This document shows, piece after piece, positions 43,497-50,935 of a stretch of DNA of 64,000 nt. A program made the translations under genes and the position numbers. How positions within the stretch are numbered: position 1 is the stretch's first letter; each line of letters starts with the position of its first letter. The notes beneath the pieces are model-generated. The model was not told where the DNA came from, searched no databases, and saw only the letters and a list, made by a program, of their open reading frames with translations. Source of the DNA: Flavobacterium ranwuense (GTDB taxonomy: Bacteria > Bacteroidota > Bacteroidia > Flavobacteriales > Flavobacteriaceae); the NCBI RefSeq assembly GCF_004349315.1, contig NZ_SMLH01000009.1, positions 62,001 through 126,000 of the forward strand, in the 5' to 3' direction.

Positions 43497-43504
43497 TATA
43501 TTTG
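43497..43504 (+). promoter_or_regulatory. -7 box of the pseudouridine synthase gene
   Basis: TATATTTG matches the consensus exactly, 23 bases before the start codon. The -33 region is T-rich but lacks TTG. Confidence 0.6.
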
Positions 43505-43526
43505 CACGCACAAATAATACAATAAA

Positions 43527-44102
43527 ATGTCTCATTCTCATTTCATCATTCACAAACCTTACGGGTATCTGAGTCAGTTTATTTACGAGTTAAAAAGAAA
43601 AAAGAAACTGCTTGGAGAATTGCACAATTTTCCCAAAGGAACGATGGCAATAGGCCGTCTTGACGAAGATTCCGAAGGATTATTGTTGTTGACCACGGAC
43701 GGAATGATGAGCGAAATCATAAGAAGTAAAAAAGTCTATAAAGAATACTATGTTCAAGTTGATGGGGTTATCCATCAGGAAGCAATTGAGCAATTGCAAA
43801 AAGGTGTCGAAATAGGTTTTAATGGCACCAAATACATAACGAAACCTTGCAAGGCGTTCCTGATAAACGAAATTCCCGATTTTGGTGCAAGAGGGAAAAA
43901 AATACGGGATGAACGTCACGGACCTACTTCTTGGGCTTCCATTACAGTCAACGAAGGAAAGTTTCGACAAGTCAGAAAAATGACTGCTGCTGTGGGTTTT
44001 CCTACGTTACGATTGGTTCGTGTTCGAATAGGAAACGTACATCTTAATGATTTACAAGCGGGAGAAGTTCTGGAAGTAGAAAATTTTCAAATAGAAATTT
44101 AA
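43527..44102 (+). CDS. rRNA pseudouridine synthase, RluE-like
   Basis: The 191-residue protein has GRLDEDSEGLLLLTTDG with the catalytic Asp46, and GKFRQVRKMTAAVGFPTLRLVR, which define the RsuA/RluB/RluE/RluF family. It lacks the N-terminal S4 domain, as RluE does. RluE modifies U2457 of 23S rRNA in E. coli; that target is assumed by similarity. A 58-base gap separates it from trmL. Confidence 0.92.
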   Translation: MSHSHFIIHKPYGYLSQFIYELKRKKKLLGELHNFPKGTMAIGRLDEDSEGLLLLTTDGMMSEIIRSKKVYKEYYVQVDGVIHQEAIEQLQKGVEIGFNGTKYITKPCKAFLINEIPDFGARGKKIRDERHGPTSWASITVNEGKFRQVRKMTAAVGFPTLRLVRVRIGNVHLNDLQAGEVLEVENFQIEI

Positions 44103-44160
44103 AGGATTTGATCTGAATTTTTCAATTTTTTAATTTTTCAATTTTTTAATAAAGTATAAT

Positions 44161-44616
44161 ATGTTAAACATTGTTTTAGTAGAACCTGAAATCCCAAATA
44201 ATACGGGAAATATTGGCCGATTGTGTGTAGGCACCGAAAGCCGTTTGCACTTAATCCATCCTTTTGGGTTTGTCATTAATGATAAAAACCTGAAACGTTC
44301 CGGATTGGATTATTGGGTGCACCTTGATGTCACAGAATATCAAAATGTAGCCGAATGGAAAGCGCAAATTCCGGATTTATCCCGGGTTTTCCTGATGAGT
44401 TCCCATGCTGAAAAATCGTATTTGGAGAATGATTTTCAAGATGGTGACTGGTTGGTTTTTGGAAAAGAAAGTAAAGGTTTGAGTGCAGCTGTCTTAAACG
44501 AATTTCCCAATCATCTGACAATTCCAATGTCGCCGTTAATTAGAAGTTTCAATATTGCAAATTCAGTGGCGTTTGTCATTGGCGAAGCAAAGAGGCAAAT
44601 AACCGGTAAATTTTAG
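44161..44616 (+). CDS. trmL: tRNA (cytidine(34)-2'-O)-methyltransferase
   Basis: The 151-residue SPOUT enzyme begins MLNIVLVEPEIPNNTGNIGRLC and contains LVFGKESKGLSAAVL and MSPLIRSFNIANSVAFVIGEA, the knotted SAM-binding region. TrmL methylates the wobble base of tRNA-Leu isoacceptors. The length is normal and the enzyme works as a dimer. It is probably co-transcribed with the pseudouridine synthase. Confidence 0.95.
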   Translation: MLNIVLVEPEIPNNTGNIGRLCVGTESRLHLIHPFGFVINDKNLKRSGLDYWVHLDVTEYQNVAEWKAQIPDLSRVFLMSSHAEKSYLENDFQDGDWLVFGKESKGLSAAVLNEFPNHLTIPMSPLIRSFNIANSVAFVIGEAKRQITGKF

Positions 44617-44654
44617 ACTCTAAAAATACAGTCCGTTTTATGGGTAAAATGTCA

Positions 44655-44662
44655 TATATTTG
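44655..44662 (+). promoter_or_regulatory. -7 box of the methyltransferase gene
   Basis: TATATTTG fits the consensus. The expected start near 44669 leaves about 45 nt before the ATG at 44714. Confidence 0.55.
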
Positions 44663-44713
44663 AGAAGGTGATTCCGGATTAAATTGTATTTTCCCTCCTT
44701 TAAAGCTTATTTT

Positions 44714-46321
44714 ATGATTGATAAAGTTCTCCTTAGAAGTACCATTTTCAAACATTTGGATGGTTTGGTTACTGCACCTGTTGCGTATGAATTGCATAAA
44801 AAAGGAGTGTTGTCTTATATTCTTGACCGAAAGGAAGTGACACTTACCGAACTTACCTCACATTTTAAAGCAAATGAAGGTTATCTCAACGTGGGTTTAC
44901 GGAATTTATGTTCTCAAGGATTTCTGAATTATCATGTCAATAATGCTACCGATATAATTAAATTTAGCATCAATGATAAAAGTGAAACTGCTTTTTCAAT
45001 GTTTCATTTGTATAAAGATGTGATTGATTTATTGCATTTTTCGATGCAATTTCACCCTAGATTATTTGAAGAAGCTCCTTTTGAACGGTTGCGTGTTATT
45101 TTCGAAAAATACAGGCACAATTACGAAATTTCTTTTTCGAATGATGCGTTGACGAATTCTGTTCAGCATCAGATTTTAACACATATAGAAGGATGTTTGG
45201 TAGGTCCTACTTTAGTTCGTCTTGGGATGAGTGGCATGTTTCACAAATATTTTATGGAGATTTCCTTCCGTCCCGAAGAATTTCATAAGTCCCCCGAAAA
45301 TTTCAAAATAATTCTCGATTTCTTTACTCATTTGGGGTGGTTTACCCAAAAAAAAGGGAATTATCAGTTTACGGAAATGGGTTTGTTTTTTGCCAAAAGA
45401 GCTGCTGCTTATGGTGTGACGGTTTCTTATTTGCCTACTTTCAGTAAAATGGAGGATTTGCTTTTTGGTAACCCAAATATACTGCGAACGGTTGCCGCGG
45501 GTGAAGATGAAATTCATGTGGACCGAGAAATGAATGTTTGGGGAAGCGGAGGCGCACATGACACGTATTTTAAAGTTGTAGATGAAATTATTATCAAATT
45601 GTTTAATTTGCCAATTGAGGATCAGCCAAAAGGAATTCTCGATATGGGTTGTGGAAACGGAGCATTTATAGAACATATTTATACTGTAATCGAAAGACAA
45701 ACCTTGCGGGGAAAAATGCTGGATGACTATCCTTTATTCCTTGTGGGTGCCGATTATAACCAGGCGGCGTTGAAAGTAACCCGAGCCAATTTAATCAAAG
45801 CCGATATTTGGGCCAAAGTAATTTGGGGAGATATTGGCCAGCCGGATTTGTTGGCCAATGATTTATTGGAAAATTATAACATTGATTTGAAAGATTTGCT
45901 GAATGTTCGAACCTTCTTGGATCACAACCGAATTTGGGAAATGCCTAAACAGATCACCAAAGGCAGACTGAGTCATTCCACTGGAGCATTTGCACATAGA
46001 GGAGAACGGATCCATAATAGTTTGGTCGAAGACAATCTATTGGAACATCTGCATAAATGGTCGCCGTATGTTCGGAAATTCGGATTGTTAATGATTGAAT
46101 TGCATACGATTGCTCCAAATTTGACTGCTGCTAATCTTGGAAAAACGGCTGCTACGGCTTATGACGCCACGCATGGCTTTTCGGATCAGTATATTGTTGA
46201 AATTCCGGTTTTACACAAAGTAGCTGCTGAAGCGGGATTGTATCCGGATCCTAATTTCTTCAGGAGATTTCCGGATTCTGATTTAGCGACTGTCAGTATT
46301 AATTTATTGAAAGGGCAATGA
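44714..46321 (+). CDS. Large class I SAM-dependent methyltransferase
   Basis: The 535-residue protein is taken from MIDKVLLRSTIFKHL; a 10-residue extension is open. The N-terminal third (about 1-100, LTELTSHFKANEGYLNVGLRNLCSQGFL) looks like the winged-helix dimerisation domain of O-methyltransferases. Motif I is GILDMGCGNGAFIEHIY (about 305-320), followed by DYPLFLVGADYNQAALKV. The long middle region (about 105-290) is unusual. The substrate is unknown. It is convergent with the btuD gene (1-base gap). Confidence 0.8.
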   Translation: MIDKVLLRSTIFKHLDGLVTAPVAYELHKKGVLSYILDRKEVTLTELTSHFKANEGYLNVGLRNLCSQGFLNYHVNNATDIIKFSINDKSETAFSMFHLYKDVIDLLHFSMQFHPRLFEEAPFERLRVIFEKYRHNYEISFSNDALTNSVQHQILTHIEGCLVGPTLVRLGMSGMFHKYFMEISFRPEEFHKSPENFKIILDFFTHLGWFTQKKGNYQFTEMGLFFAKRAAAYGVTVSYLPTFSKMEDLLFGNPNILRTVAAGEDEIHVDREMNVWGSGGAHDTYFKVVDEIIIKLFNLPIEDQPKGILDMGCGNGAFIEHIYTVIERQTLRGKMLDDYPLFLVGADYNQAALKVTRANLIKADIWAKVIWGDIGQPDLLANDLLENYNIDLKDLLNVRTFLDHNRIWEMPKQITKGRLSHSTGAFAHRGERIHNSLVEDNLLEHLHKWSPYVRKFGLLMIELHTIAPNLTAANLGKTAATAYDATHGFSDQYIVEIPVLHKVAAEAGLYPDPNFFRRFPDSDLATVSINLLKGQ

Positions 46322-46322
46322 T

Positions 46323-47105
46323 TTAGACAATTGTAAACTTCCCTTTTTCAGCGTCAAAAACAATATGTTCATCTTTGAATAAAGTATTAAAACTTCCTTT
46401 AGAAATAAAATTACAAGGCTCGTCTTGAAGCACTGTTTCCGGTGTCATGATAATCATTTCGTCACTCAATTGTATCGCCATATCAATATCATGGGTAGAA
46501 AATAAAATGCATTTTCCGGTTTCATGGGTAAGCTTTTTCAAAAGTTTGAATAAAGCTACTTTATGCAATAAATCCAAATGAGTGGTAGGTTCATCTAAAA
46601 TTATTAACGGAGTGTCTTGGGCCAATGCGCGTGCAATCAACACTTTTTGTAATTGTCCGTCACTGATCTCATAATGTTTTTTTGTTGCTAAATGACTGAT
46701 TTGAGTCAGTGCCATGGCCTCGTTAACTTTTACAATATCAAGATCCGATAAAGTTCCCATCCAATTGGTGTAGGGCTGTCTTCCTAAAGCAATGAGTTCA
46801 AAAACGGTTAAATTACTGGGCGGTAATTTTTCAGTCAAAACGATACTTAGGTTTTGCGCTAAATCCAAAGGTTCGTAATCAGTAATTTTCTTTTCATTCA
46901 AGAATACAGCACCGGAAAGCGGTTTCTGGATTCCCGTTATCGTTTTTAAAAGCGTTGATTTTCCGATGCCATTGGCACCAATTAAAGCAATCAGTTTTCC
47001 TTTTTTTAAAGCAATAGAAATATTCGAAGCCACTACGATTTTCTCTTTTTTATGAGAATAACCAATGCTGATTTGAGACGCTTGTAAGATGATTTTTTTT
47101 TCCAT
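46323..47105 (-). CDS. btuD: Cobalamin/iron-type ABC transporter ATPase
   Basis: The 260-residue ATPase has Walker A GANGIGKST, the signature in an altered form (ISDGQ instead of LSGGQ), Walker B LIILDEPTTHLD and the switch histidine in FSTHD. The family includes FecE, FhuC and BtuD. It is the last gene of a three-gene uptake operon. Assignment to cobalamin rests on context, as the divergent operon is B12 salvage and a B12 riboswitch precedes btuB nearby. A siderophore substrate is the alternative. Confidence 0.85.
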   Translation of the reverse strand: MEKKIILQASQISIGYSHKKEKIVVASNISIALKKGKLIALIGANGIGKSTLLKTITGIQKPLSGAVFLNEKKITDYEPLDLAQNLSIVLTEKLPPSNLTVFELIALGRQPYTNWMGTLSDLDIVKVNEAMALTQISHLATKKHYEISDGQLQKVLIARALAQDTPLIILDEPTTHLDLLHKVALFKLLKKLTHETGKCILFSTHDIDMAIQLSDEMIIMTPETVLQDEPCNFISKGSFNTLFKDEHIVFDAEKGKFTIV

Positions 47106-48136
47106 TAGGCAATCATTTTTCGTTTACTGACCAACAACCAAATTACTACAGGAGCCCCAATTATTGACGTCACCGCATTGATTGGCAAAGTGATCTCCAA
47201 TCCGGGCAATTCTGAAATTACATCACAAATAAGCATAATCGAAGCCCCTAAAAGTAACGTACTCCAATACAAAACCGAATGGTTGCTGGTTTGGAATACT
47301 AATTTTGCTATGTGCGGAACTGCCAGTCCTACAAAGGCAATTGGGCCTGCATACGCGGTGATGCTTCCGGCTAAAATACTTGTTGCAAAAATAATAATTA
47401 ATCGTGTTTTTTTGAAATTCAAACCTAAACTGCGAGCGTAATTTTCGCCCAATAACAATGCATTCAGTGGCTTGATGCTAAACAGACTTAATAATAAGCC
47501 AATTCCCACACAAACGGATAAAATTAATATAGAAGACCACGATAAGTTGCCTAAATTTCCCATGGACCAAAACGTAAACTTTTGCAATTGTTCAGCCGAA
47601 CTAAAATACGTAAGAACACCTACTATTGCGCTGGTAAAACTACCAAACATTAACCCTACAATTAAGATGGCCATTGTATCGCGCAACCGTTGTGATACCA
47701 TTAAAACGGCGAGTAATACAATAGAGCTTCCTATAGTTGAAGCTAAAACAACACCATACGAGGATAGTAAAATTGTACTTAGAAAAGGCGGAAGTAAGCT
47801 CGCTCCTAATATTACGAAAGCAACGCCTAAACTGGCACCAGAACTCAGTCCTAAAACATAAGGTCCGGCCAATGGATTTCGAAATAAAGTTTGCATCAGT
47901 AAACCACTGATTGATAATCCCATTCCAACGAGAATTGCCGTAATGGCTTTGGGTAACCGATAATTGATGATAATATATTCCCAAGTAGATTTACTCGCTT
48001 GACCACCCGTTAAACTGGTATAGACTTCTTTAAAAGGTATGGTGATGGAACCAAAACTAATGTTTACAAAAAACAATAGCACAAGCCCCAAAGTAAGCAA
48101 GAAAAATAGAATCGTATTTCGTTTTTGATTCGCCAA
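47105..48136 (-). CDS. btuC: FecCD/BtuC-type ABC transporter permease
   Basis: The 343-residue integral membrane protein has about ten hydrophobic segments. Family landmarks are YRLPKAITAILVGMGLSISGLLMQTLFRNPLAGPYVLG and AGPIAFVGLAVPHIAKLVF (both cited in part), the latter being the coupling region to the ATPase. Its end overlaps the btuD start by one base, and it follows btuF by 1 base. Cobalamin specificity is inferred from neighbouring genes. Confidence 0.87.
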   Translation of the reverse strand: MANQKRNTILFFLLTLGLVLLFFVNISFGSITIPFKEVYTSLTGGQASKSTWEYIIINYRLPKAITAILVGMGLSISGLLMQTLFRNPLAGPYVLGLSSGASLGVAFVILGASLLPPFLSTILLSSYGVVLASTIGSSIVLLAVLMVSQRLRDTMAILIVGLMFGSFTSAIVGVLTYFSSAEQLQKFTFWSMGNLGNLSWSSILILSVCVGIGLLLSLFSIKPLNALLLGENYARSLGLNFKKTRLIIIFATSILAGSITAYAGPIAFVGLAVPHIAKLVFQTSNHSVLYWSTLLLGASIMLICDVISELPGLEITLPINAVTSIIGAPVVIWLLVSKRKMIA

Positions 48137-48137
48137 T

Positions 48138-49280
48138 TTAATTCAGTTTTTGTGCAAAAGTAAAAGTATAATTTGGAAGCAATTCCGGATGGAAGATTTT
48201 AATGTAATCTTTCAATACCAAATCCGGTCTGCTTGGTGCCAATTCATAATAAATAGTTCCTCCAGTTGCACCTAATTTACTTTCAAAAGTATACACATTT
48301 TTAGATTTTAAAGCGTCAAATTGACTGTAATGCGTATTGCTGTTTTCGAATTCAGTACTATTTTTAAAAGAACCTGTTGCTATCCAATATTTCGCTGTTT
48401 TTGCTTTCTCTAATATTTTTTCAAAAGGCAAACTAAGACTTCCTGTTCCTTCCACATTTGCCCACAAATAATTTGCTTTGGCATCTTTCATAAATTGGGC
48501 TACCCAGCTATTTCCTCTTGCTACATACCATTGATTTTGATACATAGATCCGTACAAAACGGTTGCTGTTGGTTTTTTGGTTGCAACCAATTGTATCGCG
48601 TCATTGTAATTTTTAACGATTCCATCAAAAAGCGTTTTGGCTTCTTTTTCTTTTCCAAATAAAGCACCGTAAAGCTTAATCCATTCTGCTTTTCCAAGCG
48701 GAGTTTGTTCCATCCAGTCCGCTTGAATGAATACTTTAAGACCGCTTTTTTGTAAATTATCAATCATCGGATTGTTGTTGTCAACTCCAAAAGTTACAAT
48801 TAAATTAGGCTCCAATTCAATGAGTTGCTCCATATTTAATTTTTCGTTTTGTCCTATGTTTTTAACAGCGCCGGCATCAATTAGTTTTCTGGTTTTTTCG
48901 GAAGAAACATAATCGGTATGCGGGAAACCCACCAGTGATTTTTCAACTCCCAGCATTTCCAAAAAAGGAATATTGGTAGTTGAAGTAACGACGATTGATT
49001 CTAAAGGAACTGGAATTGTGGTGTATTTTTGTAGGCTATCAGGAATGCTGCCGTTTTTTTCTTTTAGTATATAAGTGAAGTTTTTATTGGCTTCAGGCCA
49101 AGGATTTGAAACTGTCACTACTGAATATCCTTCGTGCTTATTAATAGAAAGTCCCGAGGCATATTCGATTGTATTTCTTGAATTAGTACTTTCTTTTACG
49201 TTCCCGTTTTCACTTTTTTTGCATCCAACGAAAGTTGAAAAAGAGAAAACAAAAAGGATTAATTTAAAGGTGAATTTCAT
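48138..49280 (-). CDS. btuF: Periplasmic binding lipoprotein, BtuF-like
   Basis: The 380-residue protein has a lipoprotein signal (LFVFSFSTFVGC, lipobox cysteine at about 20). The two-lobed class III binding fold shows ESIVVTSTTNIPFLEMLGVEKSLVGF, LNMEQLIELEPNLIVTFG and YELAPSRPDLVLKD. It would hand the substrate from the outer membrane receptor to the BtuCD permease. It heads the operon, and a -7 box TACCTTTG lies just upstream. No riboswitch fits into the 97-base divergent spacer. Confidence 0.86.
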   Translation of the reverse strand: MKFTFKLILFVFSFSTFVGCKKSENGNVKESTNSRNTIEYASGLSINKHEGYSVVTVSNPWPEANKNFTYILKEKNGSIPDSLQKYTTIPVPLESIVVTSTTNIPFLEMLGVEKSLVGFPHTDYVSSEKTRKLIDAGAVKNIGQNEKLNMEQLIELEPNLIVTFGVDNNNPMIDNLQKSGLKVFIQADWMEQTPLGKAEWIKLYGALFGKEKEAKTLFDGIVKNYNDAIQLVATKKPTATVLYGSMYQNQWYVARGNSWVAQFMKDAKANYLWANVEGTGSLSLPFEKILEKAKTAKYWIATGSFKNSTEFENSNTHYSQFDALKSKNVYTFESKLGATGGTIYYELAPSRPDLVLKDYIKIFHPELLPNYTFTFAQKLN

Positions 49281-49301
49281 GATTTAATTTTTCAATAGCA
49301 A

Positions 49302-49309
49302 CAAAGGTA
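49302..49309 (-). promoter_or_regulatory. -7 box of the btuFCD operon
   Basis: On the minus strand TACCTTTG matches TAnnTTTG, 22 bases before the btuF start codon. A second TAAATTTG lies a little farther upstream (about 49315-49322). Confidence 0.5.
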
Positions 49310-49330
49310 TACCAAATTTATAAAATTTCT

Positions 49331-49360
49331 TGTTTATTTTTAGCAGTAAAAAATTGAACA
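49331..49360. promoter_or_regulatory. Imperfect copy of the CarH-type operator between B12 operons
   Basis: TGTTTA (49331-49336), 18 bases, then TGAACA (49355-49360): one mismatch from the TGTTTA-N18-TAAACA core found at three light-response promoters. It lies upstream of a plus-strand -7-like TATCTTTA (49366-49373). A single imperfect match in AT-rich DNA can be chance. Confidence 0.35.
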
Positions 49361-49377
49361 AATACTATCTTTACGAA

Positions 49378-49755
49378 ATGAATAGCATTAAAGTCAAAAA
49401 CTGTTCTACTTGCGGAACTCCTTTCAATTGTGGGGACACACCTGAAGGAAGTAAATGCTGGTGCAACAATTTTCCGCCCATTTTTATTCCGTCAGAAGTG
49501 GTGGATTGCCTCTGTTCCAGTTGTTTTACAACTGCTTGCTCCACTAAAATTGACGAATATGTTGCAATACTATCTTCTGAAACGGCAATGGATAATAAAG
49601 CTAAAGATTTACCCAAAACGACTGATCTCATCGAAGGAATCGACTATTATTTAGAAAATGGGAACTATGTTTTCAAGGCTTGGTTTCATCTTAAAAGAGG
49701 GAATTGTTGTGGCAATGGATGTCGACATTGCCCGTATGGATTTAAAAAAATATAA
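49378..49755 (+). CDS. Cysteine-rich CWC / DUF5522 protein
   Basis: The 125-residue protein is taken from MNSIKVKNCSTCG; a longer frame from a TTG is unlikely. The N-terminal part has C-x2-C...KCWCNNFP and CLCSSCF, typical of cysteine-rich CWC proteins. The C-terminal part RGNCCGNGCRHCPYGF is the DUF5522 motif. Both probably bind metal. It ends 2 bases before cobU, so it is the first gene of the B12 salvage operon, but a B12 function has not been shown. Confidence 0.85.
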   Translation: MNSIKVKNCSTCGTPFNCGDTPEGSKCWCNNFPPIFIPSEVVDCLCSSCFTTACSTKIDEYVAILSSETAMDNKAKDLPKTTDLIEGIDYYLENGNYVFKAWFHLKRGNCCGNGCRHCPYGFKKI

Positions 49756-49757
49756 AA

Positions 49758-50273
49758 ATGATATATTTAATAACTGGCGGCGAACGCTCCGGTAAAAGTA
49801 GTTATGCCGAAAATTTAGCAAAAGGATTATCGGATAATCCAATGTATGTGGCTACAGCCAGAAAATGGGATGATGATTTCCAAAAGAGAATCGATCGCCA
49901 TCAAAAAGATCGTGACGAACGATGGATAAACGTTGAGAAAGAAAAAAATTTGAGCGAAATTGATTTTTCTGGAAAGGTCGCCATTGTAGATTGCGTAACA
50001 CTTTGGTTAACAAACTTTTTTGTAGATACTAAAAATGATGTTTCATTATGTTTAGAACAAGCTAAAGCCGAATTTGATGCTATTGCCAATCAAGAAAATA
50101 CGACAATTATTATGGTAACCAATGAAATAGGGATGGGCGTTCATGCCGAAACTCCCATTGGTAGAAAATTCACCGAACTTCAAGGATGGATGAATCAATA
50201 TATAGCTGCAACTGCCGATACTGTGGTGCTGATGGTTTCTGGAATTCCTGTAACGATAAAAGAAACAAAATGA
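49758..50273 (+). CDS. cobU: Adenosylcobinamide kinase / adenosylcobinamide-phosphate guanylyltransferase
   Basis: The 171-residue enzyme has the P-loop GGERSGKSSYAE at the N-terminus, RKWDDDFQKRIDRHQKDRD with the guanylylated histidine region, VDCVTLWLTN and VTNEIGMGVHAE. It phosphorylates adenosylcobinamide and forms the GDP derivative, the substrate of CobS. The stop overlaps the next start (ATGA). It belongs to the nucleotide-loop assembly pathway completed by BluB-CobT, CobS and CobC downstream. Confidence 0.96.
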   Translation: MIYLITGGERSGKSSYAENLAKGLSDNPMYVATARKWDDDFQKRIDRHQKDRDERWINVEKEKNLSEIDFSGKVAIVDCVTLWLTNFFVDTKNDVSLCLEQAKAEFDAIANQENTTIIMVTNEIGMGVHAETPIGRKFTELQGWMNQYIAATADTVVLMVSGIPVTIKETK

Positions 50274-50917
50274 ATTTTGTAACTTCTTGGAGTGGCGGAA
50301 AAGACAGTTGTTATGCAATGATGCAAGCAATGATGCAAGGATTTATTCCAAAAGTGCTGCTCAATATGATGAATGAAAACGGAAAAGTGTCCCGTTCTCA
50401 CGGATTGCCTTTGTCTATTTTGAATCAACAGGCCCAAAAAATGGGATTGCCTCTGGAAGGAATTCCTGCAACTTGGGGTGATTATGAAGCCAAGTTTATT
50501 GCAGTTTTGAAAATGCTAAAAGCCAAATATGATTTAGAAGCAGCCGTTTTTGGAGACATTGATTTGCAACCCCACAAAGATTGGGAAGACAAAGTATGTG
50601 CCGCAGCATCGCTAAAAGCAATTTTACCTTTGTGGCAACAAGACCGAATCGTTTTGGTAAACCAAATGCTTGAAAAAGGAATTGTAACGATGATTGTTTC
50701 TTGTAATACAATGATGGGAGAACATTATTTGGGAAAAATTTTGACCAAAGAATTAGCGCAGGAATTACACGAAAAAGGGATAGATCCTTGTGGTGAAAAT
50801 GGGGAATTTCATACTTTGGTAATTAATTGTCCGTTATTTTCTGAAGCGATTGAACTGCCTGAATTTACTAGGATTACCTATGAAAATTATTGTTTCATCA
50901 ATTGGGAAGAAGCATAA
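50270..50917 (+). CDS. DUF71/COG2102 ATP pyrophosphatase (diphthine-ammonia-ligase-like), B12-linked
   Basis: The 215-residue protein is taken from MNFVTSWSGGKDS, whose ATG overlaps the cobU stop; a longer frame inside cobU is rejected. SGGKDS is the PP-loop of N-type ATP pyrophosphatases. DIDLQPHKDW, MGEHYLGK and CGENGEFHTLV are DUF71 signatures. The family includes eukaryotic diphthine-ammonia ligase, but bacteria lack diphthamide. A bacterial subgroup in B12 gene clusters has been proposed, from comparative genomics, to act in corrinoid salvage. Its place inside this operon fits that. Confidence 0.9.
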   Translation: MNFVTSWSGGKDSCYAMMQAMMQGFIPKVLLNMMNENGKVSRSHGLPLSILNQQAQKMGLPLEGIPATWGDYEAKFIAVLKMLKAKYDLEAAVFGDIDLQPHKDWEDKVCAAASLKAILPLWQQDRIVLVNQMLEKGIVTMIVSCNTMMGEHYLGKILTKELAQELHEKGIDPCGENGEFHTLVINCPLFSEAIELPEFTRITYENYCFINWEEA

Positions 50918-50935
50918 AAACAAAATTATTTTAAG

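Noticed and set aside
50186..50269. Longer N-terminus for the DUF71 protein
   Set aside because: It lies inside cobU in another frame, and the family begins at MNFVTSWSGGKDS, whose ATG overlaps the cobU stop.
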